From the NCBI GenBank assembly GCA_031254035.1, contig JAIRVF010000059.1, positions 1 to 64,000 on the forward strand: a DNA stretch of 64,000 nucleotides, read 5' to 3'. The position numbers and the translations under genes are program-made. This DNA comes from Paenibacillus sp. GTDB lineage: Bacteria > Bacillota > Bacilli > Paenibacillales > Paenibacillaceae. Shown here one piece after another: positions 43,834 through 52,437 of this stretch (position 1 is the stretch's first letter; every line of letters begins with the position of its first letter). Below the pieces are notes generated by a model. The model saw nothing but the letters and a program-made list of their open reading frames with translations. It was not told where the DNA came from and ran no database searches.

Positions 43834-45190
43834 GCTCGAGGACAGGTTTTACGTATACGAAAAGAAAGGACTGCATCGGTTGCACATGCCTCCAGAGACC
43901 GAACAGATATTGGAGGAATCTGTGTTTGGTGGGGGTTCGGGCAGGACGGTCAAGATCGACCAGTCCATGACAGACCGTTTGCTGAGGATGACTGCAGCCG
44001 GTAAGTCCGGGCAGCAGCCCCGCTGCATCACTGCGGCAAGCAGGTCCGGGCAGGAGTCTCATTGTATTACAGCCGCCAGCATACGGATCGCGGAGAACAA
44101 CCCCTTTCCGGTACCGGGTGGGTGGCAGATGCTTCACTTCGATAATGCCAAATCGGTTCTGTTTCGAAACGTAACGCCACTTAATTATACGGAGCTGCTG
44201 GCTGCCGCCGATGAGGGACTGGCGGAAAGGGATGATCTCCTGCTCGATATTTATGCGGATCATATGGCGGCAGCCAGCCGTGCGCAAGCGGAGGAAGCGG
44301 GAAATCCCGAAGCGAAGACTGTAATTTTGCTAAATAGCGCCGCGAAGAGAATTGCCGAGCCCAAAGAGCTGTTAAGTGACTATTCGCTCGAAGCCGGAGA
44401 GCTGGCGGAAGTACTAACCTGCGGAAATGAAGTAGATTGGACTGAAATGCTTGATGCATTGGAACGACTTGAAAGCTGCATCGTTCCTGATTTCCTGGTC
44501 CGCTCAAAGGAATGGCTTCAAATGCCTTACAAAATTACCGAGTCGGAGGATGGCTACTTTTATACGGGGGAATTAGGCGCGGAACAAATGGTATACGCAT
44601 CCTGCCGCAATTTGGAGCAACTGCTCGAACAGATCAATCCCGATGCAACGTGGCTGGTGGTCGCCGGACCGGGGCATGGCCTAAAGAGATTGGCTCAATT
44701 GATCCTGGAGAGCGAAGCGATAAGGCCAGGACGGATTGAGAGACGGGTGATCCCTTTCTCAAACCTGACGCAGGATAAGCGGATACATGCGATGATTAAA
44801 CGATTTGTGCCGGATGCGGAGCGGATACATATCCACGTGGATCATGCCGCTGGAACTCCGTTATGGAGCGCGGCCGCGGGTTATGGGGAAGAAGTGTGGA
44901 CGGATAAAGTGTACGCTACTACAGCAGAGCAGGTCGTTCACGAGGCGTTGATTCGGTTTTATGCCATGGTCCGTCAGAACGGAATTCGAAGCGGAGGGCC
45001 CGGCATATCCCGAGTTGCTGAACCCGGTGAGATTACCGGCTGTACTGAAGTTTTATCCTGCCACACAGCGGAATATTTAAATGCTTTAATCTGCGGAACC
45101 TACGAGGTTGGGTTTATGCAGGTGCCACTACTCAGAGAAAGCGGAATAATGATAATTCGGCTGTGCGGAAAAGGGAGGGGGAGAGCATGA
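43814..45190 (+). CDS. Putative bacteriocin-maturation protein (TIGR03693-like)
   Basis: 458 residues; ATG at 43814 with AGGTGA nine bases upstream. It opens FIKLEDRFYVYEKKGLHRLHMP, like proteins of the putative thiazole-containing bacteriocin maturation family that accompany YcaO genes in Bacillus. It carries a LVVAGPGHGLKRLAQLI segment reminiscent of a nucleotide-fold loop and a C-terminal LICGTYEVGFMQVPLL. No ThiF-type GxGxxG or zinc motif is clear. Its stop overlaps the YcaO start (ATGA), so the two are translationally coupled. The exact role is inferred from the operon. Confidence 0.5.
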   Translation: MGNWFIKLEDRFYVYEKKGLHRLHMPPETEQILEESVFGGGSGRTVKIDQSMTDRLLRMTAAGKSGQQPRCITAASRSGQESHCITAASIRIAENNPFPVPGGWQMLHFDNAKSVLFRNVTPLNYTELLAAADEGLAERDDLLLDIYADHMAAASRAQAEEAGNPEAKTVILLNSAAKRIAEPKELLSDYSLEAGELAEVLTCGNEVDWTEMLDALERLESCIVPDFLVRSKEWLQMPYKITESEDGYFYTGELGAEQMVYASCRNLEQLLEQINPDATWLVVAGPGHGLKRLAQLILESEAIRPGRIERRVIPFSNLTQDKRIHAMIKRFVPDAERIHIHVDHAAGTPLWSAAAGYGEEVWTDKVYATTAEQVVHEALIRFYAMVRQNGIRSGGPGISRVAEPGEITGCTEVLSCHTAEYLNALICGTYEVGFMQVPLLRESGIMIIRLCGKGRGRA

Positions 45191-47145
45191 AAGAACTGAT
45201 TCTGTACCAAACGGGAAGCGATCTGCTCCAAGAGGTTTTACAGGAGCTGGACAACCGTGGCGTTTTGTACTGGCTCACCGATGACCGCCCCAGTGATCCT
45301 GGAACCCTGCTTCACGTCGTCGCCGGAGGTCTCATAGAAGAGGAATTCGCTCCGTTTTTTCAGGTATCTTCTACGAGCACCGGCGGCGTATTTTTCTATC
45401 ATCAGCTGCTGAACACCCTGTTGGTTGGGCCGTATATGGACAACCGTGGCGGGGCTTGTTTCTCCTGCCTGAACCGCAAACTGCAGGCAGGCGACCGGGA
45501 GAATCTGATATCGCTGTTATACGGAGAGCCGAGTCCGTACTCGCCGCACCCTCAAACTGCTGAGTGTATCGCGGACATCATGGAGGCTTTCCAGCTTTCA
45601 GGCGATTTGCTTGAAAGGTACGCAGGCCGGGCAGAGCATATCCAGTTTGATGCGCAGCTTGCCGATTCTTACCTGCTGAACGACAGTGGAAATTGCCCTG
45701 TTTGCAGTCCCGAAATCACGACTGAAATATGGAAACGTACATCTCCGTTTACGAGCGGGATACAAAGCGGATTCAAGACCCCTCCACAGAAATACCGCCT
45801 GAATTCTTATCGGGAGAACGAAAGGGTTCTGGAGCGATTGTATGACCGGGAGAGCGGAGTGATTACACACAGCTATCGTCAAATGCAATCCACGATGATC
45901 GAAGCAGAGAGGATGAAGCAACGAGTAGGCTTGAGAGATGAAGAGGCCGGATCCGGCATGACATACCGGCGGCAGGATTCCAAGCAGGTTGTCATTCTGG
46001 AGGCAGTTGAACGATATTGCTCGATGAGCGGCTGCAAGACTGCTGCCGCAGAGAAGAGAAGTTATGCCGAAGTCCGGCATATGGCTGTAAATCCGGCCGA
46101 TTTCGGTCTGCATGATGCGGTATCCATGGAGCATCCGGCTTACCGGCTCGAGCGGTATAATGAGGATTTACCTATTTATTGGACATCCGCTTACACTATG
46201 AAGGAGAAGCGAGAGGTCCTTATTCCGGAGCAGCTTGTTTATTTTGAAGAAAAAAATTACAGAGACCAGCCCAACCGATTCGTATATGATAGCTCGAGTG
46301 GCCTGGCGCTGGGCAGCACGCATGAGGAGGCTGTCATGCACGGTCTGTTTGAATTGATCGAGTGGGATCACTTTCTTTGTGCCTGGTATAACCGGCTGCC
46401 GCTGCAGGAGCTTGACATTGAAGATACTGGGCTGGATGAATTAAAGCAGACCTTGTACTTTTTGGAGCTGGAAGGCATTCGAGTCCGCTTTTTTGATATC
46501 ACGATGGAGCTTCAGGTGCCCAGCATATGGGCAGTAGCCTATAATGCCCGGGAAAATGCGGTGATGAAAGCCTGCAATGCGACAGCGGCCCATTTTGATC
46601 CTGAAAAGGCGATTGAATCTGCTGCGATGGAGGTTATCACGGCACTGCCCGTATATGAAGATGCCCTGCGCCGGGATGAGGCGATGAGAGCTCGGGCTTG
46701 GATGCTAGCAAATGATCCTGATATCGTAATCGTCTCGGAGGATCATGCACTGTATTATGCCTGTGAGCAGAACTGCAAGAATGGCCTGGATTTCGTATTG
46801 AACTTGGATGAAGCGGATAAACAGCCGGTACGCCAAGTGTACAGGGAACTATTTTATGAAAATAGCCGCATTATCCATGATCATCTAACCGAAGATTTGG
46901 AAGAGTTAGTTTTCAAAGTGCTTCGATACTATGAAAATATATATGTGGTTGACGTAACGTCAGAAGACATTGCGAGTTGTGGTTTGTATGCGGCCAAGGT
47001 GCTCGTGCCCGGTATGCTCCCGATGACTTTCGGGCAACAGTATAAGCGGATTATCCCCGAACGGCTGCTGCGCGAGCGGAAACGGCGCGGTTTGAAGGAA
47101 CAATTTGAATGGAATACCCAGCCCCATCCCTTTAGCAAAGTGTGA
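45187..47145 (+). CDS. YcaO-type cyclodehydratase fused to a leader-binding/ThiF-like domain
   Basis: 652 residues; GGGAGGGGGAG precedes the ATG. The N-terminal 200 residues resemble the docking part of azoline cyclodehydratases: GGACFSCLNRKL and SGNCPVC supply a CxxC...CxxC zinc site. From about 370 the YcaO domain is clear: SSSGLALGSTHEEAVMHGLFELIE with the ATP-binding Glu residues, WYNRLPLQEL, and the HFDPEKAIESAAMEVI segment. It ends QPHPFSKV, the proline-rich C terminus diagnostic of azoline-forming YcaO enzymes. Expected reaction: ATP-dependent cyclisation of Cys/Ser/Thr in a ribosomal peptide. No SagB-type dehydrogenase is in the window. Confidence 0.85.
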   Translation: MKELILYQTGSDLLQEVLQELDNRGVLYWLTDDRPSDPGTLLHVVAGGLIEEEFAPFFQVSSTSTGGVFFYHQLLNTLLVGPYMDNRGGACFSCLNRKLQAGDRENLISLLYGEPSPYSPHPQTAECIADIMEAFQLSGDLLERYAGRAEHIQFDAQLADSYLLNDSGNCPVCSPEITTEIWKRTSPFTSGIQSGFKTPPQKYRLNSYRENERVLERLYDRESGVITHSYRQMQSTMIEAERMKQRVGLRDEEAGSGMTYRRQDSKQVVILEAVERYCSMSGCKTAAAEKRSYAEVRHMAVNPADFGLHDAVSMEHPAYRLERYNEDLPIYWTSAYTMKEKREVLIPEQLVYFEEKNYRDQPNRFVYDSSSGLALGSTHEEAVMHGLFELIEWDHFLCAWYNRLPLQELDIEDTGLDELKQTLYFLELEGIRVRFFDITMELQVPSIWAVAYNARENAVMKACNATAAHFDPEKAIESAAMEVITALPVYEDALRRDEAMRARAWMLANDPDIVIVSEDHALYYACEQNCKNGLDFVLNLDEADKQPVRQVYRELFYENSRIIHDHLTEDLEELVFKVLRYYENIYVVDVTSEDIASCGLYAAKVLVPGMLPMTFGQQYKRIIPERLLRERKRRGLKEQFEWNTQPHPFSKV

Positions 47146-47177
47146 CGGGCGTATGATATGGACAAGTGGACCAGTTT

Positions 47178-47270
47178 ATGAATTGGAAAAATGATCCGAA
47201 AGCCGCAGTGATGGGCCAGCATGATATTCAGGAACTAATTTTGAAGTTTTCAGGGGAAATATGGGAATAA
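47178..47270 (+). CDS. Candidate 30-residue peptide between ycaO and comQ
   Basis: MNWKNDPKAAVMGQHDIQ followed by ELILKFSGEIWE, 33 bases after the ycaO stop. The ribosome site is weak (AAGTGGA). It has no Cys, Ser or Thr cluster, so it is a poor azoline precursor, but its amphipathic, acidic form resembles a leader or small regulatory peptide. It may simply be non-coding. Confidence 0.25.
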   Translation: MNWKNDPKAAVMGQHDIQELILKFSGEIWE

Positions 47271-47349
47271 ATCTATTATGTAAAATCCTGATCTGCTAAT
47301 ATAATAGTTAAATATTGGTGGAATTTGGAGAGCTGGAGGATAAGAGCGC

Positions 47350-48270
47350 ATGCATGATTTTAAATCAAGGCTGATATCCGAATTGGCAGATCAAACGAAG
47401 TCTTTTTTTAAAGTGGAAATGCTGCTTGACGCAGCGCTGGAATCTCTTAAGGTGAAGGAGTCCGAATCGCTGCTGTTCGGCAAATTGACTGTCCTGCATT
47501 ACCGAATGTTCGGCGGAGAGGGCAGCGGAATTTATAGGGCTGCGGCGGCAGTGGAGCTTATGATCCTTGGGCTGGATATCATCGATGACCTTCAGGATGA
47601 AGATCATAACGGCATGCCGTGGCACCGGCTCTCCAAGGATATTGCCCTGAACCTTGCCATCGGCTTTCTGACCTTGTCCCAAGAGGTGCTGCTTCACTGC
47701 GATTTTCCGCTGGAACGGGTACATCAATCAGCAGTCTATTTAAACAGACAAGTTCTCACGGCCATCAACGGACAAACCCTGGATCTCTTGAATGAGGTCC
47801 AGGACGAGGAAGATTACTTGCGGATGGTAGGGCAAAAATCGGCTGCCCTCCTTGTATGTGCTTGCATGATCGGGGTGATCATGGCTACCGGGCAGGCGGA
47901 CGAACGGGTGGCGGAATATGCCCGGGAGGTCGGCATCGCGGCTCAAATCAAAAACGATTACCGGGATTTGCTGGACTGGGGCAATAAAAACGATTTTCTG
48001 CGTCGTAAAAAAACGCTGCCGCTTCTGTTTCTCCTTTCTGCGGCGGATGGTGAAGAGGAGCGCTGGATTAAGGACTATTTTGCAGGCAGATTAGAGCTTG
48101 AGGATGTCTTACACCGGGCAGGCGAATTCGAAGCATTGATAGAACGGACCGGTACAACATTGTATACTTCCGTTCGGATGCGTTCGCACTATTATCAATT
48201 TTTAGACATCATAGAAAGTATGGAAGTGGATATGAAATGGCGTGATCTCATGATCGAAGCTGCGAAGTAA
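47350..48270 (+). CDS. comQ: ComQ-like isoprenyl transferase
   Basis: 306 residues of the polyprenyl-synthase fold. The first Asp-rich motif is DDLQD (Asp79, Asp80, Asp83) and the second KNDYRDLLDW near residue 200. ComQ processes and attaches a farnesyl or geranyl group to a Trp near the C terminus of ComX. The FARM-like first motif, the size and the comX gene downstream distinguish it from housekeeping farnesyl synthases. GGAGG lies 11 bases before the ATG. Confidence 0.9.
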   Translation: MHDFKSRLISELADQTKSFFKVEMLLDAALESLKVKESESLLFGKLTVLHYRMFGGEGSGIYRAAAAVELMILGLDIIDDLQDEDHNGMPWHRLSKDIALNLAIGFLTLSQEVLLHCDFPLERVHQSAVYLNRQVLTAINGQTLDLLNEVQDEEDYLRMVGQKSAALLVCACMIGVIMATGQADERVAEYAREVGIAAQIKNDYRDLLDWGNKNDFLRRKKTLPLLFLLSAADGEEERWIKDYFAGRLELEDVLHRAGEFEALIERTGTTLYTSVRMRSHYYQFLDIIESMEVDMKWRDLMIEAAK

Positions 48271-48288
48271 CCGGGAGTGACAGCGCAT

Positions 48289-48360
48289 ACAACACCGCAA
48301 CCAGCCGCAAAAATTTACCGCAATGAGTTTGCGGTAAATACGAGATGTGTTGTCGTTTTA
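48289..48360 (+). promoter_or_regulatory. CCGCAA half-site cluster and nested hairpin between comQ and comX
   Basis: CCGCAA occurs at 48295, 48305 and 48318 and TTGCGG at 48329. The last two form TTTACCGCAA-TGAG-TTTGCGGTAAA. Outer arms ACAACAC (48290) and GTGTTGT (48346) can enclose all of it, followed by CGTTTTATT. TTGCGG/CCGCAA are the half-sites of Bacillus ComA, so this may be a ComA-controlled comX promoter, an attenuator, or both. Confidence 0.5.
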
Positions 48361-48427
48361 TTAGGGTTATTGAACTGATATATTTGGAACAGAAGACAAT
48401 TTAATAGAAACATTAGGAGGAATGAAT

Positions 48428-48604
48428 ATGTTAAAAGAAATGATTCTTAAAATGGTGAAGGAACCTGAATTTATGACTCGTATTCAAAATGGACAGCTGC
48501 AGCTGGCAGGGGTGTCTTCAGCGGAACAACGTGCACTTTTTGATATCATGAAAGAACGCAAAGCTGAACCTGTATCATACCGTCAAGGCACATACTGGTT
48601 TTAA
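48428..48604 (+). CDS. comX: ComX-like pheromone precursor
   Basis: 58 residues; the ATG at 48428 is seven bases from AGGAGG, while the ATG at 48422 is too close. An amphipathic pro-region (EPEFMTRIQNGQLQLAGVSS) is followed by a short variable tail ending SYRQGTYWF. Trp57, next to the C terminus, is the expected isoprenylation site; the mature pheromone would be the last 6-10 residues. Position between comQ and comP, and the ComX-type pro-region, make the call firm. Confidence 0.88.
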   Translation: MLKEMILKMVKEPEFMTRIQNGQLQLAGVSSAEQRALFDIMKERKAEPVSYRQGTYWF

Positions 48605-48653
48605 TTCGGAGTTGTTATCCATTCGGATTCTAAAGTGATCTGGAGGCTTGCTT

Positions 48654-51026
48654 TTGTCGAGGATGAAGAATTTTAAATTTGGCGCGGTTTTTATAGCGCT
48701 GCTGGCACTGGTTGCATATTTGTCTAATGTTATTATCAACCAGCGGGATTTGGGGATCAACGTTGCACTGAATGCAGAGGGCCAGGTCGTTGTCACGACG
48801 CTTGGGCCAGGCGGCTGGGGCGAAAAGGCACTTGTACCTGGTGATATCGTGCTCAAAGTGGACGGAGATGATCCCCTTCAATCGGAAGTGATAAGGCAAT
48901 ATAGAGCTATCGAGGGCGCCGACAATATATTGGTGGGGCGAACCGGTTTGGACGGCACTGTAAAGACGCTGTGGCTTCCCGTAGTTCATGGCGCTTCGGC
49001 TCATGGGATGCTTTTTTACCTGGTGATACCTGGAGCATCCCTTTTGCTTTTACTGATTTTTTCAGGATATGTGTATTGGAAGGAAAAAGACACCCACGCT
49101 GCACAAATGCTGATTTTGTTTTTCCTGAGTATCGGACTGAGTTACTTCAGCTCAGCAGCTTCTGGTATGCTTGATCCCGTTGGCAGAATAACGCTTGGTT
49201 TCAGTTTTGCGTACATCCCGGTCTTTTTTGTTCATTTCATGCAGGCCTATCTTCGGAGATATCAGGAGCAATTCATCACAAGGGCGGGGCTGAAAGTTTT
49301 ATATATCCTGGCTTCCCTGGTTGGCGTACTAATGACGATTAGTATCATCCCGGGCAATCCAATCCACCTTCTTGAAAAAGCGATTCTGTTGGTGTTTTTT
49401 ATTTGCTCCAATTTCTTTATCGTATATAAATTAATATTCAAGTTTGTAAAGCACCGCTCCGGTGATCTGAAGTCTCTTTTCAAGTTTACATTGACCGGAC
49501 ACGCGGTTGCTTTTCTGCCGTTTTTGCTGTTTGATGCCATTCCGGGCTTTTTTTATGATTCTATTATTCCGGCGAAGCTGACGGCGATCTTTTTACTGGC
49601 TATTCCAATTGTATATTTCTACCTATTTGTTACAAAAAGACTTTTTGACATTGATTTTGTGCTAAACCGTTTCTTTTATTATACGACGATATCTTTTGTT
49701 CCCGCTTTGGTCATCGTTGGCCTGCTGGCCCTTACTATTCATTATAATCAGTATATGTGGTTGAAATGGATTCAGATTTTCGTTTTGGTATATTTAATGA
49801 TTACGCTGTTTTTATTCGCTAAGGAATTTATTGATTATCGGCTTCGGCCGCATTTTCTCAAGGAAACCCATGATTTTCAGGGGAGTATTGACCGGTTTTC
49901 CAAACGGATATCGAAAGTAATGAAACGATCCGATCTGGAGCAGGCGCTCGAGCGCGAGGTATGTCTGATTTTGCCGGTACGGAATGTCTCATTTCTGAAA
50001 ATTGTTCAGGATATAAGCACGGATAGTCCGGTGGTTACAGGTGACGGAAGGGTGGCCCCCGGGGTTGAAAGTACGCTGCAAAAGCTACCCCATAAGCCGG
50101 CGTTAGGGGATATGCTCCGCATGCCGCAAGGCGTTGGTCTTGTCATCGGCAATTCCGGAACGACGCAGCATATTATGTGGATCGACGAAAAGGTAAACCA
50201 TACAAGCCTCAATCTGGATGAACGAAACTGGCTCAAAACAATTGCCCATTACAGTGGCATCGTTTACGAAAATTTGTATTTGATCGAAGGTCTGATTGAA
50301 AATTTGGAAGCGGAGATGAAAAATCAGAAAGAAGCCCCTTCCTGGGTGCTCCGGCTGATTTTTACCCTGTCCGAAAATGAGCGACGAAGGTTGGCCTCGG
50401 ATCTTCATGACGCTGCGCTCCAGGATCAGCTCATCTGGTACCGCAAACTTGAGTCGTTGATGCTGGACTATCCGATGGAAGAGGGGTTGGTTGTTCAGCT
50501 GGAGCAGATCAAGGAAGGGCTTCTGGATGTCATTCACCAGATCCGGCAGACTTGCAACGAGCTGCGTCCACCACTTCTGAAGGAGATGGGGATTGTGGAG
50601 GCGCTGGAGCAACTGATCCAGCAAGAGCAGATCCGTTCCAATTATTCCGTTAAGCTTTGGGCTGAACCAACGGTAATCGAATTGAATGATGTGCAGATTT
50701 TGGCTGTATATCGGATCGTACAGGAACTACTGCGGAATGCGGACAAGCATGCTGGAGCATCGCAGATCATGATAAGGCTGGAACAACGGGACGATGAGTT
50801 GTTTTTCTATTATAAAGACGATGGGCGCGGACTACAGCTAACGGAGCTCACCGATTCATTCAAGCATATGGGGATTTCGGGGATCAAGGAACGCGTAAAG
50901 AGCCTTGATGGTGAGATTGTGTTCAAGTCGGAACCGGGCAAAGGCTTCGAGGTCCAGCTGACACTGCCACTAGATACCCATAGTGAAGAAGGAGGAGTAA
51001 GTGATGGTTCGTATTTTGCTGGTTGA
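48654..51026 (+). CDS. comP: ComP-like membrane histidine kinase (pheromone receptor)
   Basis: 790 residues from a TTG with TGGAGG eight bases upstream. After a first membrane helix an outer PDZ-like domain (GPGGWGEKALVPGDIVLKVDGD in part) is followed by about seven more helices. The cytosolic HisKA_3 segment RRRLASDLHDAALQDQL holds His585, and the ATPase domain has RNADKHAG and DGRGL. It would detect modified ComX and phosphorylate the next gene's product. It overlaps comA by 23 bases. Confidence 0.9.
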   Translation: MSRMKNFKFGAVFIALLALVAYLSNVIINQRDLGINVALNAEGQVVVTTLGPGGWGEKALVPGDIVLKVDGDDPLQSEVIRQYRAIEGADNILVGRTGLDGTVKTLWLPVVHGASAHGMLFYLVIPGASLLLLLIFSGYVYWKEKDTHAAQMLILFFLSIGLSYFSSAASGMLDPVGRITLGFSFAYIPVFFVHFMQAYLRRYQEQFITRAGLKVLYILASLVGVLMTISIIPGNPIHLLEKAILLVFFICSNFFIVYKLIFKFVKHRSGDLKSLFKFTLTGHAVAFLPFLLFDAIPGFFYDSIIPAKLTAIFLLAIPIVYFYLFVTKRLFDIDFVLNRFFYYTTISFVPALVIVGLLALTIHYNQYMWLKWIQIFVLVYLMITLFLFAKEFIDYRLRPHFLKETHDFQGSIDRFSKRISKVMKRSDLEQALEREVCLILPVRNVSFLKIVQDISTDSPVVTGDGRVAPGVESTLQKLPHKPALGDMLRMPQGVGLVIGNSGTTQHIMWIDEKVNHTSLNLDERNWLKTIAHYSGIVYENLYLIEGLIENLEAEMKNQKEAPSWVLRLIFTLSENERRRLASDLHDAALQDQLIWYRKLESLMLDYPMEEGLVVQLEQIKEGLLDVIHQIRQTCNELRPPLLKEMGIVEALEQLIQQEQIRSNYSVKLWAEPTVIELNDVQILAVYRIVQELLRNADKHAGASQIMIRLEQRDDELFFYYKDDGRGLQLTELTDSFKHMGISGIKERVKSLDGEIVFKSEPGKGFEVQLTLPLDTHSEEGGVSDGSYFAG

Positions 51027-51663
51027 CGACCATCCTTCAGTTTGTGAAGGCACCAAAACGATGATTGAACAGGACCCGGACATGCAAGTGACGGTATCCT
51101 ACCATTCGCCAGAGGCACTGGAAATGGCCAAGAGCGAGGAGTTTGACGTTATGTTGTTCGACCTTAATATTCCGGTTATCAGCGGTCTGGAATTAACCAA
51201 ACGTTTGATGAACATAAACCCGGATTTTCGGATACTCATTTATACAGGTTATGAGATCAGCTCGAACTTCAATTTGCTGGTGGATGCCGGCGTCTCCGGT
51301 GTAATCAGCAAAACAGCAAGCCGAGATCAGTTGCTTAATGCCATCCGTTGTGCCCTCCGTGGGGAGGCTGTTATTCCGGTTTCACTATTCCGGCAGCTCC
51401 GCCGGAGCGAGGTGCGGCTATCCTCCTTCCGCAGCGATAAAACGATGGACGATATCTCCATTAACGAACGAGAACAGGAAATTTTGCAGGAAGTCGCGGG
51501 AGGCAGCAGCAATAAGGATATTGCTTCAAGGCTGCTTATGAGCCAACGCACGGTCGAATATAATTTGACGCGCATTTTCGAAAAACTAGGTGTTCGCTCG
51601 CGTTCAGAAGCGATTGTAGAGGCCAAACGACTCGGTCTGATTCATAACGGGGAATTCGTATAA
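51004..51663 (+). CDS. comA: ComA-like response regulator
   Basis: 219 residues; ATG at 51004 with AAGGAGGAG. Receiver with Asp53 (MLFDLNIPV) and a NarL/LuxR-type DNA-binding domain (REQEILQEVAGGSSNKDIA, then SQRTVEYNLTRIF). As the partner of ComP it should activate target promoters at high cell density. Likely targets are comX and perhaps the YcaO operon; inference. Confidence 0.9.
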   Translation: MVRILLVDDHPSVCEGTKTMIEQDPDMQVTVSYHSPEALEMAKSEEFDVMLFDLNIPVISGLELTKRLMNINPDFRILIYTGYEISSNFNLLVDAGVSGVISKTASRDQLLNAIRCALRGEAVIPVSLFRQLRRSEVRLSSFRSDKTMDDISINEREQEILQEVAGGSSNKDIASRLLMSQRTVEYNLTRIFEKLGVRSRSEAIVEAKRLGLIHNGEFV

Positions 51664-51670
51664 TGCGAGG

Positions 51671-51699
51671 GAATCCTGAGTATAAGGATTCGAATTTTC
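51671..51699 (+). terminator. Terminator of the com operon
   Basis: GAATCCT pairs with AGGATTC (51671-51677 with 51685-51691), followed by GAATTTTCT. Confidence 0.65.
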
Positions 51700-51793
51700 T
51701 CTATTGACTCCGCCATCCCAACTGTGTATAACTTCCAAAAATGAAATAAAAGCGATGAAAAGAAGAGTACCGTGGTGAAACCTTAAAGTGCGT

Positions 51794-52184
51794 GTTCAAA
51801 AAGGTCAGTTTTCAGCACCGAAGCATATGCTTCCGATGTGCGTTTTTTTCAAAACGCTTGAATTGGATGAAGCTAGGGACTGAGGAGCGGAGCTACACGT
51901 TTTCGTAGAAAACGACTTCGTAAGCATCTGCTTGTATTGGGTACGTGAGCACCTGAAATGTTTCCGGAGGAAACATACTTCGTAAGCATCTGCTTAGGCC
52001 CGCTGAATTCAAGATTCGATGCCGAATTAGCTTCCTGATTTACTTCGTGTTAGATATAGAATTTATAAGTTATCAGCGAAGCTGATGAAATTCTATATCG
52101 CAAGAAAACCTACCTTTGCATCGCGGTCGCCCATCCTTGAATTGACCTCGATTGGTTTTCTTATCAAAAGCGTACTTTTTGAAC
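51794..52184. mobile_element. MITE family M1, copy 2 (391 bp, with hairpin insertions)
   Basis: Same inverted ends (GTTCAAAAAG, CTTTTTGAAC) and core blocks as the copy at 33285-33452, but interrupted by four extra blocks, each of which is hairpin-forming. Two of them share ACTTCGTAAGCATCTGCTT. It encodes no protein. The right end is 14 bases from the T-box leader. Confidence 0.8.
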
Positions 52185-52197
52185 AACCTTTTGAACA

Positions 52198-52437
52198 GAG
52201 AGCTCCGGCAGCTGAAAAGGAGCAAGGCATACCCTCGGGAACATGGTCTTGGAGCTGTGCACCGAATCCCTCAGGGATGTAGGCTGCACCGGAAACCTGC
52301 ACCCGTTAACGTGCTAAGGTATAACCGCGGCTTTTTGCGGCGTACCTGATAAGGTGAGTGCCGCGAGGCATTGATGAATTTGGGTGGTAACACGTGAGCA
52401 GCGAGCTCTCGTCCCTTTGGGGATGGGGGCTTTTTTG
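52198..52437 (+). promoter_or_regulatory. T-box leader upstream of the methionyl-tRNA synthetase gene
   Basis: AGAGAGCTCCGG (52198), GGAGCTGTGC, TAGGCTGCACCGG, CCCGTTA, then the T-box core AATTTGGGTGGTAACACG (about 52377-52394) and a terminator CTCTCGTCCCTTTGGGGATGGGGGC-TTTTTT. In T-boxes an uncharged tRNA pairs with the specifier codon and with the T-box bulge to prevent termination. The specifier is not certain: an ATG lies directly before TAGG, but a CCC-TCA-GGG hairpin disturbs the usual spacing. Confidence 0.88.

Noticed and set aside
43751..44287. 178-residue minus-strand frame
   Set aside because: Shadow of two overlapping RiPP-operon genes; no ribosome site.
52085..52349. Short frames across the MITE/T-box junction
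   Set aside because: Explained by a non-coding mobile element and an RNA leader.
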